From Orientallactaga sibirica (lineage: Eukaryota > Chordata > Mammalia > Rodentia > Dipodidae): DNA of 64,000 bases. Under the pieces are notes generated by a model, which was given only the letters and a program-made list of their open reading frames with translations, did no database searches and was not told the origin of the DNA. The stretch's first letter is position 1. Each line of letters begins with the position of its first letter. This document shows, piece by piece, positions 10,730 to 21,794 of the stretch. The stretch spans positions 11,720,501 to 11,784,500 of the forward strand of contig JAEOAD010000040.1 in NCBI GenBank assembly GCA_036365145.1, in the 5' to 3' direction. Position numbers and translations under genes: made by a program.

Positions 10730-10948
10730 TAAAAGGTAGCACATGACTGTTTAAAGCTGCTGTAACAGCGTAGAATGTAAAGAAAGTGCTGACTCCAGCC
10801 AAACAGGATTCCTGCAATGGTTGCCTTGTCGATCAGCCTATGAGGTTGTTTCTCTTGATGCTCATTCAATTCCAGATTTGTGTATTCCATACCCCATGAT
10901 GGAAAAGAAGCCAAGGTGATTTTTCTGCTTATTTAAAATGCCACTGCC

Positions 10949-11209
10949 AGGCTGGAGAGATGGCTTAGCAGTTAAGGTGTATGCCTGCGAAGCCTAAGGA
11001 CCCTGGTTCAATTCTCCAGGTCCCACGTAAGCCAGATGCACAAGGGGACACACACATCTGGAGTTTGTTTGCAGTGGCTGGAGGCCCTGGCGTGCCCATT
11101 CTCAATCTCTCTCTCTCTGTCTCTCTCTCTCTCTGTGTGTCTCTCTCTCTCCCTGTCTCTGTCTCAAATAAATAAATACGTAAATAAATAAAAATAAAAT
11201 ATATAAAAT
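10949..11209 (+). mobile_element. Dip-type SINE, near full length
   Basis: Head AGGCTGGAGAGATGGCTTAG, B box GGTTCAATTCTCC, CT/GT stretch and (AAAT)n tail. Perfect 14-bp target duplication AAAATGCCACTGCC at 10935-10948 and 11210-11223, so probably among the younger insertions. Confidence 0.95.
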
Positions 11210-11223
11210 AAAATGCCACTGCC

Positions 11224-13080
11224 TAGAGTCAACACTCAACTTACCACCACAGCAACATCGCCTGCTGACAGTCTTGCTGCTGGTGGCCAAAAATTCAGCA
11301 TATATTTTGTTTTTAAGGACCCTTTGTGTCCTCTAGATCTACACCCATTCTTCAGTGAGACAACACTGGAGAGTGAATGTTTTGTGGTCACATTCTTACA
11401 TCAAATGGGTCCTCCAGATGGTCTGTGTCTCTTTGGCTCAGCCCAAACATGTATGCATAAATCAGGAGCAAAATTGGTAAATAGGACACAACATATGGAG
11501 TCAGAATGATCGGCTAACACCACTCTATACTTCCAAGCCATGCTTTGATCTCTTAAATCATAACTAAACACTTCAAAATAAAAACATATCTAAATATGTC
11601 ATTCCAGTTGTAGTCTAAAAATTAGAGTCTTCAACACTTTTCAATCAAACAAGTGTCTTACTGTTCTGTGTAAATCCTGCATATATTATTGTTATTATAG
11701 GGAGATAAAGCTTCTCACAAGAGATCTAAGTTCACTCCAATGTGATTCTTTTAAAATTGGATATATTCTTAACTGATGAAGCTGGCCTTATTTTCTCTTC
11801 AGTCTTTTTGAAACGCAGTTCATCTTATTTCATAATTTTCCTTATTACTGTTTTTAGATATGAGTTTCCTTGGAAACTGGACTTCTAATGGACTTGAACT
11901 ACAAATAGGCTAAAAATTGCCTTTATTCATTTATCATTTCAGTGTAATTAAATCTTCTATATGATGCGGCCTGCTCTCCTGTATGGTATCTTGTTGCCAT
12001 GGTAACAGAGATTTTCTACTATCCATAGTTGGAAATGCCTTCACAGTGTTTCTTGATTAACTCATGAGCCCCAAAATTTCATTTTGTAAACTCGCATGGA
12101 GTGAAACTTACAAAGAAAAGGCTGCAAATAAAAAAAGAAATTCTCTTGTTTTTCATTTCTTTAAAATTTGCTTTTGTTTTCATGATTCTTTGTCCTGATA
12201 TGCTGCCGCTTTCCTCAAAGCAACATAATTTGTGACACTAGGAAAAGCTAAATCGTCGACTACCTTTAGCAAACCCCATCATTTTTGTGACTGGATTGCC
12301 ATCTACAGTTCTTAAGATCCAGTGACGATAAGAAAAGAAGACCAGCGGTGGCATTTCTGTGCAGTGGAGGCAGTCACAAGGAATCCATAACAATTTCCAT
12401 TCTTTCTTGGCTATTCCTCTAAACCATCTCCCAACATTGCTCATACGCCAGCAAAGAAAATGTCACACCTTCTTGTGTCTGTCACCACATACTTTTTGTC
12501 TGTCCTAGGGATTTCAGAGCAATGCAAAAGGGTTGCATTTACTGGTCATATCGATAATATTTGAATAAAAGGGTCAATCTACAAGTTCCACTGTTGTCTG
12601 AATGGTATGATAAAATTAATGGAGCTTCATTTTTACTACATAATAATAAGACAGTACAGTCAATCATACTTGAAAGTGTTCATTCAATATTTATCATACA
12701 CCCTCCAGGCTCCTGACAGTCCTAAAATCCTAATAGCATGCAATCTGAAAAGCTTGTGGTTTAAAAGATTCTCTTGGCCCAGAGAGTTGTAAGAGCTAAG
12801 CTAAAGTAATGTTTACATGGGACGGTATTTCTGGAAACTGCAAGAGAGAAGTAATTCAAGACTAATAATGAAAACTGGGTCGTTAGGACTTGTCTTGGAT
12901 TGGACTGTCCTCCAAAGTCCCATTTCATGAGGAGTTTGTGGGAATTTTCAAGCCAGGGAAGGATCATGCGCCCTTCTCACATGCCTTCCCTTGTTTCGTG
13001 AGTATATGGACATAACTCATGCATTTCAGAGTCATTACAAATCCTCTAGGTTCTGTCTGTGGAGCCTGAGTGTGGTCCTT
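11224..13080. other. Repeat-poor unique block
   Basis: About 1.85 kb without a recognisable interspersed repeat. It contains an RFX-type palindrome at 11993-12006. The antisense 68-codon open frame at 12238-12444 was examined; it has no domain I recognise and no convincing splice flanks. The block may be conserved non-coding DNA; that is inference from repeat depletion only. Confidence 0.5.
11993..12006. promoter_or_regulatory. RFX X-box palindrome
   Basis: GTTGCCATGGTAAC fits the RFX consensus GTNRCC, 2-base spacer, RGYAAC exactly on both half-sites. RFX factors bind such X-boxes at ciliary and other enhancers. One 14-base match alone does not prove occupancy. Confidence 0.5.
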
Positions 13081-13084
13081 AAGA

Positions 13085-13200
13085 CAGACTCCTTGGAGCA
13101 GCCGCCTCATCTCTTTAAATCTCATTTTCATACCAATGAAGAAGGGATAACAGGTTTGTGGTACTTACTTTTATAAGCTGCCATAACAAGTAATGAGCTA
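13085..13200 (-). mobile_element. Possible MIR fragment
   Basis: GCCGCCTCATCTCTTTAAAT followed by GAAGGGATAAC loosely matches MIR in reverse. Weak. Confidence 0.35.
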
Positions 13201-14110
13201 AAATACCCAGATGGATTTTAGAAACTATAAACATATGATCTAACTGTTCAGTGCTAATTCTGTCGAGGTGATTGGTGATATATAGGAGAAAACAGGGTTT
13301 GAGTCTCTCTGAGATCTAATATGGAGAGCCAGGAGCTCTGCACTGGCCACCAAGGGAAGTCAGACACTGGCAATGACAAGCCATGTCCTGGCCTCTGTGA
13401 AGACCCTGCTCTTGCTATCAGGGACTCTCACTCTCTGGTGGACCCCCAGGGACATGGTTGAGTGACCTCTACAAAGTCCCACTTGTGCAATGTTGCTTTC
13501 CCCTCATCCTCCTTCTGTCCCTGTGTTTACCTCAAAAGTTTAATGCTGCTGACTGCAGGGGAAAAAAGAAGAAGAAGAAGAAGATCCAGAGGAAAATTTG
13601 GCCAAGCTTGCTTCCTCTCCAAAGGGTAACTGATAAAAATAAATTGTGCATGAACAAGAAAAATTTCCACTGACAACTGCACAATGGTTCTATTCATTTT
13701 ATACACATAAGTAATCTTATAGGAATCTTTAAAAAGACAAGACAAGAAAAAAAAAAGATCAATCTTTTACCTCTGCTAATAATCAAATGTTCACCACTGG
13801 AGAGATGCTTCCAGAAGGAGCTAGGATGCAAACCCAACTCACGGAGCTCAGGGGCCTTTTCCTGCACTTGCCTTGAGAGAAAGATGAACGACAATGTCAG
13901 GATGAAAAGCAATCTGCAGTGACAAAAACAATGGGGAAAATGGAACTAAAACTTTTAGCTATTCACTCATCTTCACTATAAAATAGCTTTTGGTACTCCC
14001 CTCCACAGATCAGATAAACTACTAAACTCAAAAGAAGATGAGGGATTTTTCCATAAGGTGAGAAGTGTTCTATATTTTTATCACAATGAAATGAGGTTGT
14101 AATAATTCAT
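13201..14110. other. Unassigned DNA
   Basis: No gene. A short (GAA)n lies at about 13566-13583. Open frames on both strands here are under 75 codons with no recognisable product. Confidence 0.45.
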
Positions 14111-14179
14111 CAAGTTTTTTTTTTTTTTTGGTCTTTTTTGAAGGGGATGTTGTTTTGTTTGTTTTATTTTGCTTTTGAT

Positions 14180-14425
14180 TGTACTATGGGATGAAGTCTA
14201 GGGCCTCGTACATGTTAGATCAATGTTCTACTACTGAGCTATAACTCCAATCTCCCTTTTTTTCTTTTCATTTTGAGATAAGGTCTCACTAAGTTATCCA
14301 AGCTGGCCTTGAACTCACTCTGTAGCTTAAGCTGCCATTAGGTTAGCCATCCTTCTGAATAGTTGCCTCAGCCTTCTGAATAACTGGTGATTACTGGTCT
14401 GTGCCACCAGACTGGGTCTAGCTGT
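14180..14425 (-). mobile_element. Antisense ID/B1 composite SINE
   Basis: GATGAAGTCTAGGGCCTCGT and CTACTGAGCTATAACTCC are a reversed ID head. TTTTGAGATAAGGTCTCACT and GCTGGCCTTGAACTCACTC are a reversed B1-like half. Confidence 0.75.
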
Positions 14426-14530
14426 AACTAAATTTCATGTCAATTTCTCAAAAATACTTTCTCATTCAGAATGGTGAGTCATAAGAGTGATCTTTTTGGA
14501 ACTCACAGTTTATTTAATTGATTAATTTGA

Positions 14531-14673
14531 TTTTTCAAGGTAGGTTCTTACTCTAGCCCAGGGTAACCAGGAATTCACGATGTTGTCTCAGGGTGGCCTC
14601 AAACTCACAGTCATCAGCCTACCTCTGCCTCCCGAATGCCAGGATTGAAGGCGTGTGCCACAATGCTTTTTTT
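14531..14673 (-). mobile_element. Antisense B1 SINE
   Basis: Reversed B1: TTTTTCAAGGTAGGTTCTTA, GGTGGCCTCAAACTCACAG and ATTGAAGGCGTGTGCCAC. Perfect 14-bp target duplication ATTGATTAATTTGA at 14517-14530 and 14674-14687. Confidence 0.93.
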
Positions 14674-14900
14674 ATTGATTAATTTGAAGAAGCTCTGAAA
14701 TATTGGGTATCCCAAGAAAATAAATACACTGGAAATCTTCATATGATAACCTTTAATTTCCCACAACATGACAGAAAGAATTATTTAATTTATTTGATCA
14801 GACCTGTACAGAGATGCTTCATTATTGACAGGCCTATCATTTGTTGGATTACGCTAACCTTGGCTCTTACTTCTCAGATGTATTTTGGACAAGTCTATAC

Positions 14901-15270
14901 CTGGGATGGAGAGAGGGCTCAGTGGTGAAGTGTGCTTCCTGCACAAGCACGAGGACCTTAGTAGGCCTGAGAATGTATGAGTTCAAATCTCTCAATTATA
15001 TATGTAACACCTGGGTATCGTCATACATGCCTATAACTCCAGCCCCTCAGGGGGCAGAGCCTTGAGACTCAGTGGAGCTCTGCAGGCTCTGGAAACGGTT
15101 AAAAGGGACTCCATCTCTTAAAGAAGACCAGGAAGAAGAAGTATGGAAGACCATACCAGACATTTTAGTCTATCCATTACAGGCCAACATAAGGGTCCCC
15201 ACAGGGGCATGTACACCACACACATCACACACACATGTGCATATGCACACACATACACACACACACACAA
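14901..15270 (+). mobile_element. B4-type SINE with CA-rich end
   Basis: CTGGGATGGAGAGAGGGCTC, CACAAGCACGAGGACCTTAG, ATGCCTATAACTCCAGCCCC and a terminal (CA)n follow the rodent B4 layout. The open frames across it are incidental. Confidence 0.65.
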
Positions 15271-15279
15271 AAGCCAAAA

Positions 15280-15655
15280 AAAAAAATGTCTATGCCTCTG
15301 ATTGCTTATGATCATTACTGAAACCAGGAAGCAAACATAGAAGACCGACCAGGGGAGGCAAAATGGACCAGAGTAGAGAGTTTATTGACTGATCAGAGCA
15401 ATTGGATAACATTGCCAGAAAAGATGGGGGGGGCAGTTTACTAAGTGGAAACATCATTCAACAACCAGCCCACGAAATTTAAACCCTGCTCAAGGTCTTG
15501 CCAGTGTGGAAGTTTCCTGAGTGTGACTTGATCCTAAAAGAGTTTTCTTATTGGCAACAACTGGGTTAATGTGAAACTGATTTTAATATCAATACTCCAT
15601 GTGTTAGGGCTTAAAATTAAAAAAAAAAAAAAAAAAAAAAGAAAAAAGTCAGCAA
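15280..15655. other. Unassigned DNA with poly(A) run
   Basis: No gene. It ends in an (A)n tract at about 15621-15641 that could be the tail of an unrecognised retroelement. Confidence 0.4.
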
Positions 15656-15659
15656 TGTG

Positions 15660-16080
15660 TGCAAATGCAGGGTGCTGGAGAGAATATGTGTAAAGCAAGC
15701 AGATTCCCAGAAAATGTCAGCACTTTGTTGGATGAGCCCTGGCAGCCATATCGGTGTTGACAATATGCTAGAGAGGCTTGGGACATAAATCAATCTACAT
15801 TTGTTCTCACAAGAACAGGAGCTGGAATTACTGTTTCTGAAACTTGAGCCAATATTGTCACGATGATATAAATGATGGAATCTCTGCCACCAGGGTTTGC
15901 TTCACCCACTGCATGAACCTCCTGGCAAACAACACCCCGGAATTTCATTAATTAGTGCTAACTATGATTGGCGCTGCCAGTGAGAACAATAAAACAACCG
16001 CAGTGTGTTTATGAACATATGGGTGGCAGAGTTGCTAGCCGGATAATACGAGATCTGTTTCCAACTTAGTAAAACCTATT
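15660..16080. other. Candidate conserved non-coding block
   Basis: No repeat and no reading frame. Homeodomain-type TTAATTA at 15948-15954 and an ATTGG box at 15967-15971 lie in a stretch of even composition with isolated CpGs (GATTGGCGCTGCCAGTGAG, ACAACCGCAGTG). That texture is typical of mammalian conserved elements. The call rests on appearance, not on alignment. Confidence 0.4.
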
Positions 16081-16429
16081 TAGACTGCATATAATTTACC
16101 TAATTTTGCCTTTTGAACATAATTTCTTATATATATTTTATTTAGATTTTGCAAATTGAATCGTGAGCTATAAGCTAACCTGTAAAAGACATGCTTCACA
16201 ACCTGGATGTTGCATGTCTCTACAAAGTTGAGTGACTTTCCCAACTGCATAAGCCGTAGCAGAATTCTGTTAAAAATGTGGGAATGCCTATTTTGCCATG
16301 TTATCTCTTCATGTGTAATTGTCACTAGATTGACACTGGGTTGCCATGTGACAGGTTTCGGTTGCCAATGAGTTGCTTCCACATTACATAAAGTTTTCTG
16401 TTTCCCTAAAAAGTTCTTCTTCCACAATA

Positions 16430-16815
16430 GTTATGAATACAGGTTCCGTCTGGGGGTGGTGTGAAGGAAGTACCCCCATAGGATCCTGTGTTTGGAATAC
16501 CTACTTGATCCCCAGCTGGTGGCAATTTGGGGGAAGCGGTAGAACCTTGCTGAGGGAGGCATGTCACTTGAGAGTGGAACCTTGATGCTTATTAACTCGG
16601 CTTACTGGGTGTTCAGAGCTAGCTCACTCTTGTGGGTTCTGCCTTCTTGCTGCTGTGTCAAGATGGGATGCCCTGGCTGTCTGCCCCCCTATGCTTTTCA
16701 CACTGTGACAAAACTTCCCCTTGAAACCACAAGCTGAAATACTCCCTTTCCTCACATCAGCTGCTTCTGGTCGTGTATGGGTTTTGTCCCAGCAACAAGA
16801 AGACAACTGCTACAC
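16430..16815 (+). mobile_element. MaLR-like LTR
   Basis: TAGTTATGAATACAGGTTCC, ATCCCCAGCTGGTGGCAATT, GAACCTTGATGCTTATTAAC, TCACATCAGCTGCTTCTGGT and GGGTTTTGTCCCAGCAACAA give the order of a rodent MaLR LTR. No paired LTR or internal sequence is present. Confidence 0.65.
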
Positions 16816-17744
16816 CCTCATAGGCTCAAGGAAAGTGAACACGTTAAGACTCACATCTGGTATGGCAATTGTTAATTTGTCTTATTGCATTCAAACTTCG
16901 AGTGAATAAGCCATCTCGGGGAAAGGCTGTGTAGTTCTTTCCTCTTTTCACATCAGCAAGCAAAACTGAGCTTAGTGAACACTTCTGGTCAGTGTTCATA
17001 GAAGTTTTCTCCCTAATGTTTATCTATTCTGTTGGAAAAAAATAAGGATATAATCATAAATGCCCACACTTACAGGATCAAGAGTCCAGAAGAAACCAGT
17101 AGGATGCCTAAATCATGCCAGTTCATTACATACTATATATATATATATATATGTACATACATACAGAGAGAGAGAGAGCATTGCCCAAGTTTTCTTTTGC
17201 TTTTCTTTCCCTTCAAATATTGCTATGTTAGCTACCCCTTCAACTACGTCTACCCTTATTAATATTGAAAATAAAACTTACTTGCTTAAGCCTCTGAAGG
17301 CAGTGTAGTAGGCAATATCTTCTCATGACCTTTGATCCCCTTTTCCCATGCACAACAGGAAATGGATTTGCCATGACATTAAAACAGATAGGAAATTGAT
17401 GGAGGAAATTTCAATTATTTTGATTTTGAAGCTTGCAAAAAGAAAGTCCTATTTCAAAGTTGCACTTGCCTACTATTCTTCTAGAGTCCCATTACATACA
17501 GGAGGCAACGCCACCAGTAGAATCTCCCCACATTAATCTCTGTCTTAACTGAAACCAGGCCCTGCATGGTCATTTCCATGGTGGACCAAATATATGGTGA
17601 AAATGAATTAAATAAATGTCAGAGGCATTCAGAGCAGCACAGCAAATCCAGGTTGGTGACATGAGAACCAGCCATTCAGTCCAGTTGACAGCAGGGAGTT
17701 AACAATTCAGAACACATTGTTGTTATCTCACCTTAAAATTGCTT
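16816..17744. other. Unassigned DNA with (TA)n(GA)n
   Basis: No gene. A compound microsatellite (TA)n, then TACATACA, then (GA)n lies at 17133-17178. Confidence 0.5.
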
Positions 17745-18052
17745 TTTTTTTTATTGACAACTTCTATACTTACAGACAATAAACCATGATATTTCCTTCC
17801 CCTCTCCACATTCCCCTTCAGAACTCCACTCTCCATCATATCCTCTCCCTCTCTCCATTAGTCTCTCTTTTAATTGGATGGCATCATCTTTTTCTCCTAT
17901 TATGAGGGTCTTGTGAAGGTATTGCTAGGCATTGAGAGGTCATGGATATTGAGGCCAGTTTCTATCTGGACAGTTGCATTGTAAGGAGTCGTACCCTTCC
18001 TTTGGCTCTTACATTCTTTTTGCTGCCTCTTCCACAATGGACCCTGAGCTAT
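17745..18052 (-). mobile_element. Antisense L1 3' end
   Basis: Starts with an inverted poly(A) (TTTTTTTTTATTGACAACTT) and runs through ACAGACAATAAACCATGATA, GAGGTCATGGATATTGAGGC and CCACAATGGACCCTGAGC. It is the reverse complement of much of the L1 3' end at 54700-55160. The element is 5'-truncated at or near the SINE that starts at 18053. Confidence 0.8.
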
Positions 18053-18262
18053 GGGGCTGGAGTGATGGCTTAGCGGTTAAGGTGCTTATCTTCCAAGCCT
18101 AAGGACCCAGGTTTACTTCTCCAGTACCTACATAAGCCAGGTGTATATGGTGATGCATGCATCTGCAGTTCATTTGCAGTGGCTAGTAGCACTGGTGTGC
18201 CCATTCTCTCCCTATTTGCCTCTTTCTCTCCCTCTCTCTCTCTCCTTCAAATAAATAAAGGA
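18053..18262 (+). mobile_element. Dip-type SINE
   Basis: GGGGCTGGAGTGATGGCTTA to (AAAT)n tail. It abuts the truncated end of the antisense L1. Confidence 0.9.
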
Positions 18263-18281
18263 TATATTTATTTTTAATTGC

Positions 18282-18293
18282 ATTTTTAAAGAC

Positions 18294-18341
<48 letters not shown>

Positions 18342-18516
18342 GAGAAAGAGGCAGAGAGAGAGAGAATGGGTGCACCAGGGCTTCCAATCACTGCAAACAA
18401 ACACCAGGTGCATGCACCCCCTTGTGCATCTGGCTTACGTGGGTCCTGGAGAATCGAACAGGGATCTTTTGGCTTTGCAGGTAATCGCCTTAATTGCTAA
18501 ATCATCACTCCAGCCC
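18282..18516 (-). mobile_element. Antisense Dip-type SINE with (TTTA)n
   Basis: A (TTTA)11-like tail at 18296-18341 precedes the reversed body (TGGGTGCACCAGGGCTTCC) and reversed head (CATCACTCCAGCCC). Target duplication TTTTAATTGC at 18272-18281 and 18517-18526. Confidence 0.92.
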
Positions 18517-18526
18517 TTTTAATTGC

Positions 18527-19483
18527 TTTTAAGGAATACTTCTTTGTCTGGATAATCTCAGAGCACATTTAGAAGTTGTATAGCGACAGTACAACAGTAT
18601 CTGCACTGTGTGTGTGTCTGCCGCCTCACATAGCCCCCTGTCATGAAGACGGGTCAGAGACACAGATGTAGATCTCGGTCAGAAGAAGATGATACAACAA
18701 CAGGATTTGGGTGAGGAGGGACACTCATGTTCTGTGTTGCCACTTGCTTGTTTGTTTGGGGGCGTGCAACTATAGCAGTTTCCATATGATTACATAGTTT
18801 AACTATATACTTAAGTTTGTTCACTTTTTTAAAGTGGTATGGACTTGCTCAAGGTCATGTGCTAAAAGGAAAAAGCTTAAGCTATAGGAGAAGGAATGAG
18901 ACATAGGACAATTAATCTCTACAAGGAAAAAAAGATCAGCACTCAAGTGGATCACCTGCCATTTCCCGGCAGCCTCTCCACTCTCAGAGAAGCAATATGA
19001 GATGTGGTGTAGAACTTGAAATTTGGAATCTTCACTCAGGAAGCCAAAGCCAGGACAGGGAGTTCGCAGCAAGTCTTAGGACCCTCCATTAATCACAATT
19101 TGAAAGATGCAGTATCCCTTGAAATGTTCTCCTCTAACTCTTTTCCCAATCCCAGTTAGCCCCTTGCCACTCCAAAGTTTGGCTTCCCACCACTCATCCA
19201 TGCCCCAGTCTTCACTTGGCCAAGTCTACCTAGTCCCTCCAACCTGACAAAGAAGGTCTTTTATGGTCATGTGTCAAGATATGAAACAGTATTTAGCTAC
19301 ATAAATTTCATGCCAGAACACTTCTTTTTCTAGTTGTGTCAGTAAGTATTAGAGAAGATGAGTAATGGAACAATTAAGGTCTTTGACACCTTTTGGTTTT
19401 TTTTTTTTCATTGACTTACCATGCTTAAGAACCGACAGAAGGCAGAAAATGTCAAATAATATTTTTCAATTATACAAATATGC
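18527..19483. other. Unassigned unique DNA
   Basis: No gene or clear repeat. The 83-codon antisense frame at 18821-19072 has no recognisable domain. Confidence 0.45.
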
Positions 19484-19496
19484 CTATATTCCTTCT

Positions 19497-19767
19497 TTTT
19501 TATTTTTGGAGAGAGACACAGAGACAGACAGAGAGAGAGAGGGAGAGGAAAGAGGAAGACAGAGATGGGCATGCTAGCAGCCTCTCAGCTGCTGCGAATG
19601 AAATCCAGATGCATGAGCCCCCTTGTGGTCAAGTGAGGCATTGCGCCCTTGCGTCACTCTGCATCTGACTAAACGTGGGACCTGGAGATTGGAACCGCTG
19701 GAGATTGGAACCAGCGTTCTTAGGCTTAGGAGGCAGGCGCCTTAACCACTAAGCCATCTCTCCAGCC
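19497..19767 (-). mobile_element. Antisense Dip-type SINE with duplicated B box
   Basis: Long variant in reverse, with GAGACAGAGATGGGC-type purine end, CCCCTTGTGGTCAAGTGAGG and head CCATCTCTCCAGCC. The reversed B-box segment GGAGATTGGAACC occurs twice, 17 bases apart (about 19685-19715). Target duplication CTATATTCCTTCT at 19484-19496 and 19768-19780 is perfect over 13 bases. Confidence 0.95.
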
Positions 19768-19780
19768 CTATATTCCTTCT

Positions 19781-20690
19781 CTTATAATATCAATACATTG
19801 TTGGGGTGTGTGTCTTCTTGGAAGACAACGTTAGCTCAAGCCTTGCTGTTCTCCCAAGAAAAGTAAAGATGCAGATGAAAGCGTCTGTTCGTGGAGAAGC
19901 TGTGCACTGCTCTTTGACATCCGTTGGCATTCGAGGATAATGTTAATGAAATCTCAGTTCTTCCCAGTGACTCGACCCACAATTCTGCCAAGATAAGTTC
20001 TATCAAAAGATGTGCACATTAGGACAGATTATATTTCTATTTATAAAGCTCAAATGCCTCATTTCTACTTCAGCCACCCACATTTCTGGCTGTCATTTTT
20101 AAATCAATCATGTTCTTTACAATTGCTTTTCTTTGACCTGGTATACTTACTCATTATAGCCAAACAATACAGCCAGATAAAGAGCTTTTAGTTGCTGAAA
20201 TTAGTGCTCAATTCTAAATTAAACCTACTTGTGCAGAGGGGAAAAAAGAGTTCAACATCAACTCAGTGCCTCCTTCTCCAGGTCGGGGCCTTTGAGCCAT
20301 TCTGCAACCACCAGCTTGCGTCCGCATGCCCTGGCGTGGCAAAACCACGTAAAAGTTTACCTCGTATCTCCCAGGCAGTATTGCTCAGACAAGTGAGCAG
20401 AGGGCTGTTGGTGGCAGTCGGCGTCCTGCCTTCATCTGGAAGGATGAACTCATTTTCCTGATACACACACCACGGCTGCTCCCCAACGTGCTGTCTCTGT
20501 TCCACAGACCGAAGCAGCACAAGCTAGCTATGGCCGAGAATAGGCTAAGTACAACTGGAAAAAATAAAAACAAAAAAGAGGTTTTGAATCTACAAACTTT
20601 CTCTGTACTGTTTCACATCTGGAATTTCCTGTCACCTCCAGAGCACTGCTCTCCTCTGCTTCTCCTGTTGCCTTTCTGACCACTTCCGAT
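19781..20690. other. Repeat-poor block, candidate conserved
   Basis: No interspersed repeat recognised. The stretch 19890-20190 has the AT-rich, word-dense look of conserved non-coding DNA (AATGTTAATGAAATCTCAG, TCAATCATGTTCTTTACAAT). An acceptor-like CTGTTCCACAG precedes an open stretch at 20508, but it gives no recognisable product. Confidence 0.4.
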
Positions 20691-20727
20691 TAGCTTTGTT
20701 TGTTTGATCTTCATCGGTTTTGCTCTT

Positions 20728-20856
20728 TAGAAACAGGGTCTTTTGTAACCTGACCTGGCCCCAAATTCACTATGTAGCCAAGGATGGCCTTGAACTCCTG
20801 CTTCTCCTGATTCCACCTCTCATGTGCTAGGACGACACCAGGTCTAGCTCTACTGG
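20728..20856 (-). mobile_element. Antisense old B1
   Basis: AGAAACAGGGTCTTTTGTAA, GGATGGCCTTGAACTCCTGC and GACACCAGGTCTAGCTC follow reversed B1. Diverged. Confidence 0.7.
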
Positions 20857-21220
20857 CCTCTTTTGAATCCTCCTCTTCAGAGTGCCTCCCTGGTGTACTC
20901 CCTCCCCCCCCCCGGGTCTCTCTGGATGGGTTCATTACCACCCTATCTCATGTGCCCATTGCATAATTGAATCTCCCATCTATTCCCCCACCTCTGCTCT
21001 CCCCTAGGTTGCACTTTCCCATTGCCTAGCAGACATTTTCAGCAAACCGTCTCATGCACATCAAAAGTTTGTCATATGCAAACACAGACCCAACTCAGCC
21101 TTTCCTAAAATTTATGTCTCTTTCTACCTGTGTCCTTTATCTTCATTAGTAGCATGCTCACCCACTGAATCCTTCAAGATAGAAATAACAAGGGTGTTGT
21201 ATGATTATTCACTGTTTTTA

Positions 21221-21293
21221 TGCTGGGAATCGAACCAAGAGCTTTGTATATACTAGGCAGGTGCCTTACCACTGAGCTATAACCCCAGCTCTT
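21221..21293 (-). mobile_element. Antisense ID element
   Basis: TGCTGGGAATCGAACCAAGA, TACTAGGCAGGTGCCTTACC and ACTGAGCTATAACCCCAGCT are a reversed ID core of tRNA origin, with the reversed A-tail position to its left and a (GTTT)n tract on its right. Confidence 0.8.
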
Positions 21294-21644
21294 CAAAGTT
21301 GGGTTGGTTTTGGTGTTTGTTTGTTTGTTTGTTTACTTGCTTGCTTGTTTGCTTGTTTTATAATACATCTCTTTATAGTGATTTTCCGCATCTTCTCAAT
21401 CACCAAGTTTCACTGATTATTTCATTCACTTGAGCAATTCTAGTCCATCCCCTCTTCCCACTTCGATTTCCTCTTCTCTTCTCCACCCTATAGCAATAGT
21501 GCCTAACCTATTGGTCTTTCTAGATTAAACCTCTTCAGATATCATGTCTCCTCCACCAAAACAGATCACACCCTGCCATAACAAAATGCCTTCAAGTATT
21601 CTAATGAAATTCAAAGCTAACAGGATGATTTGGGTTTTGTTTTA

Positions 21645-21790
21645 TTTTTGAGGTAGGGTCTCTCTCTCTCTAGCCCAGGCTGACCAGGAACTCACTTTTT
21701 AGTCACAGGTTTGTCTTGAACTCACAGTGATCTTCCTACCTCTGTCTCTCAAGTAGTGTGTTTAAAGACATGTGTCACCGTGCCTGGCTC
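21645..21790 (-). mobile_element. Antisense B1 SINE
   Basis: TTTTTGAGGTAGGGTCTCTC, GGCTGACCAGGAACTCAC and TGTGTCACCGTGCCTGGCTC are reversed B1. Confidence 0.85.
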
Positions 21791-21794
21791 TGAC

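Noticed and set aside
12238..12444. Antisense 68-codon frame considered as an exon
   Set aside because: No convincing splice sites, domain or neighbouring exon; length is expected by chance.
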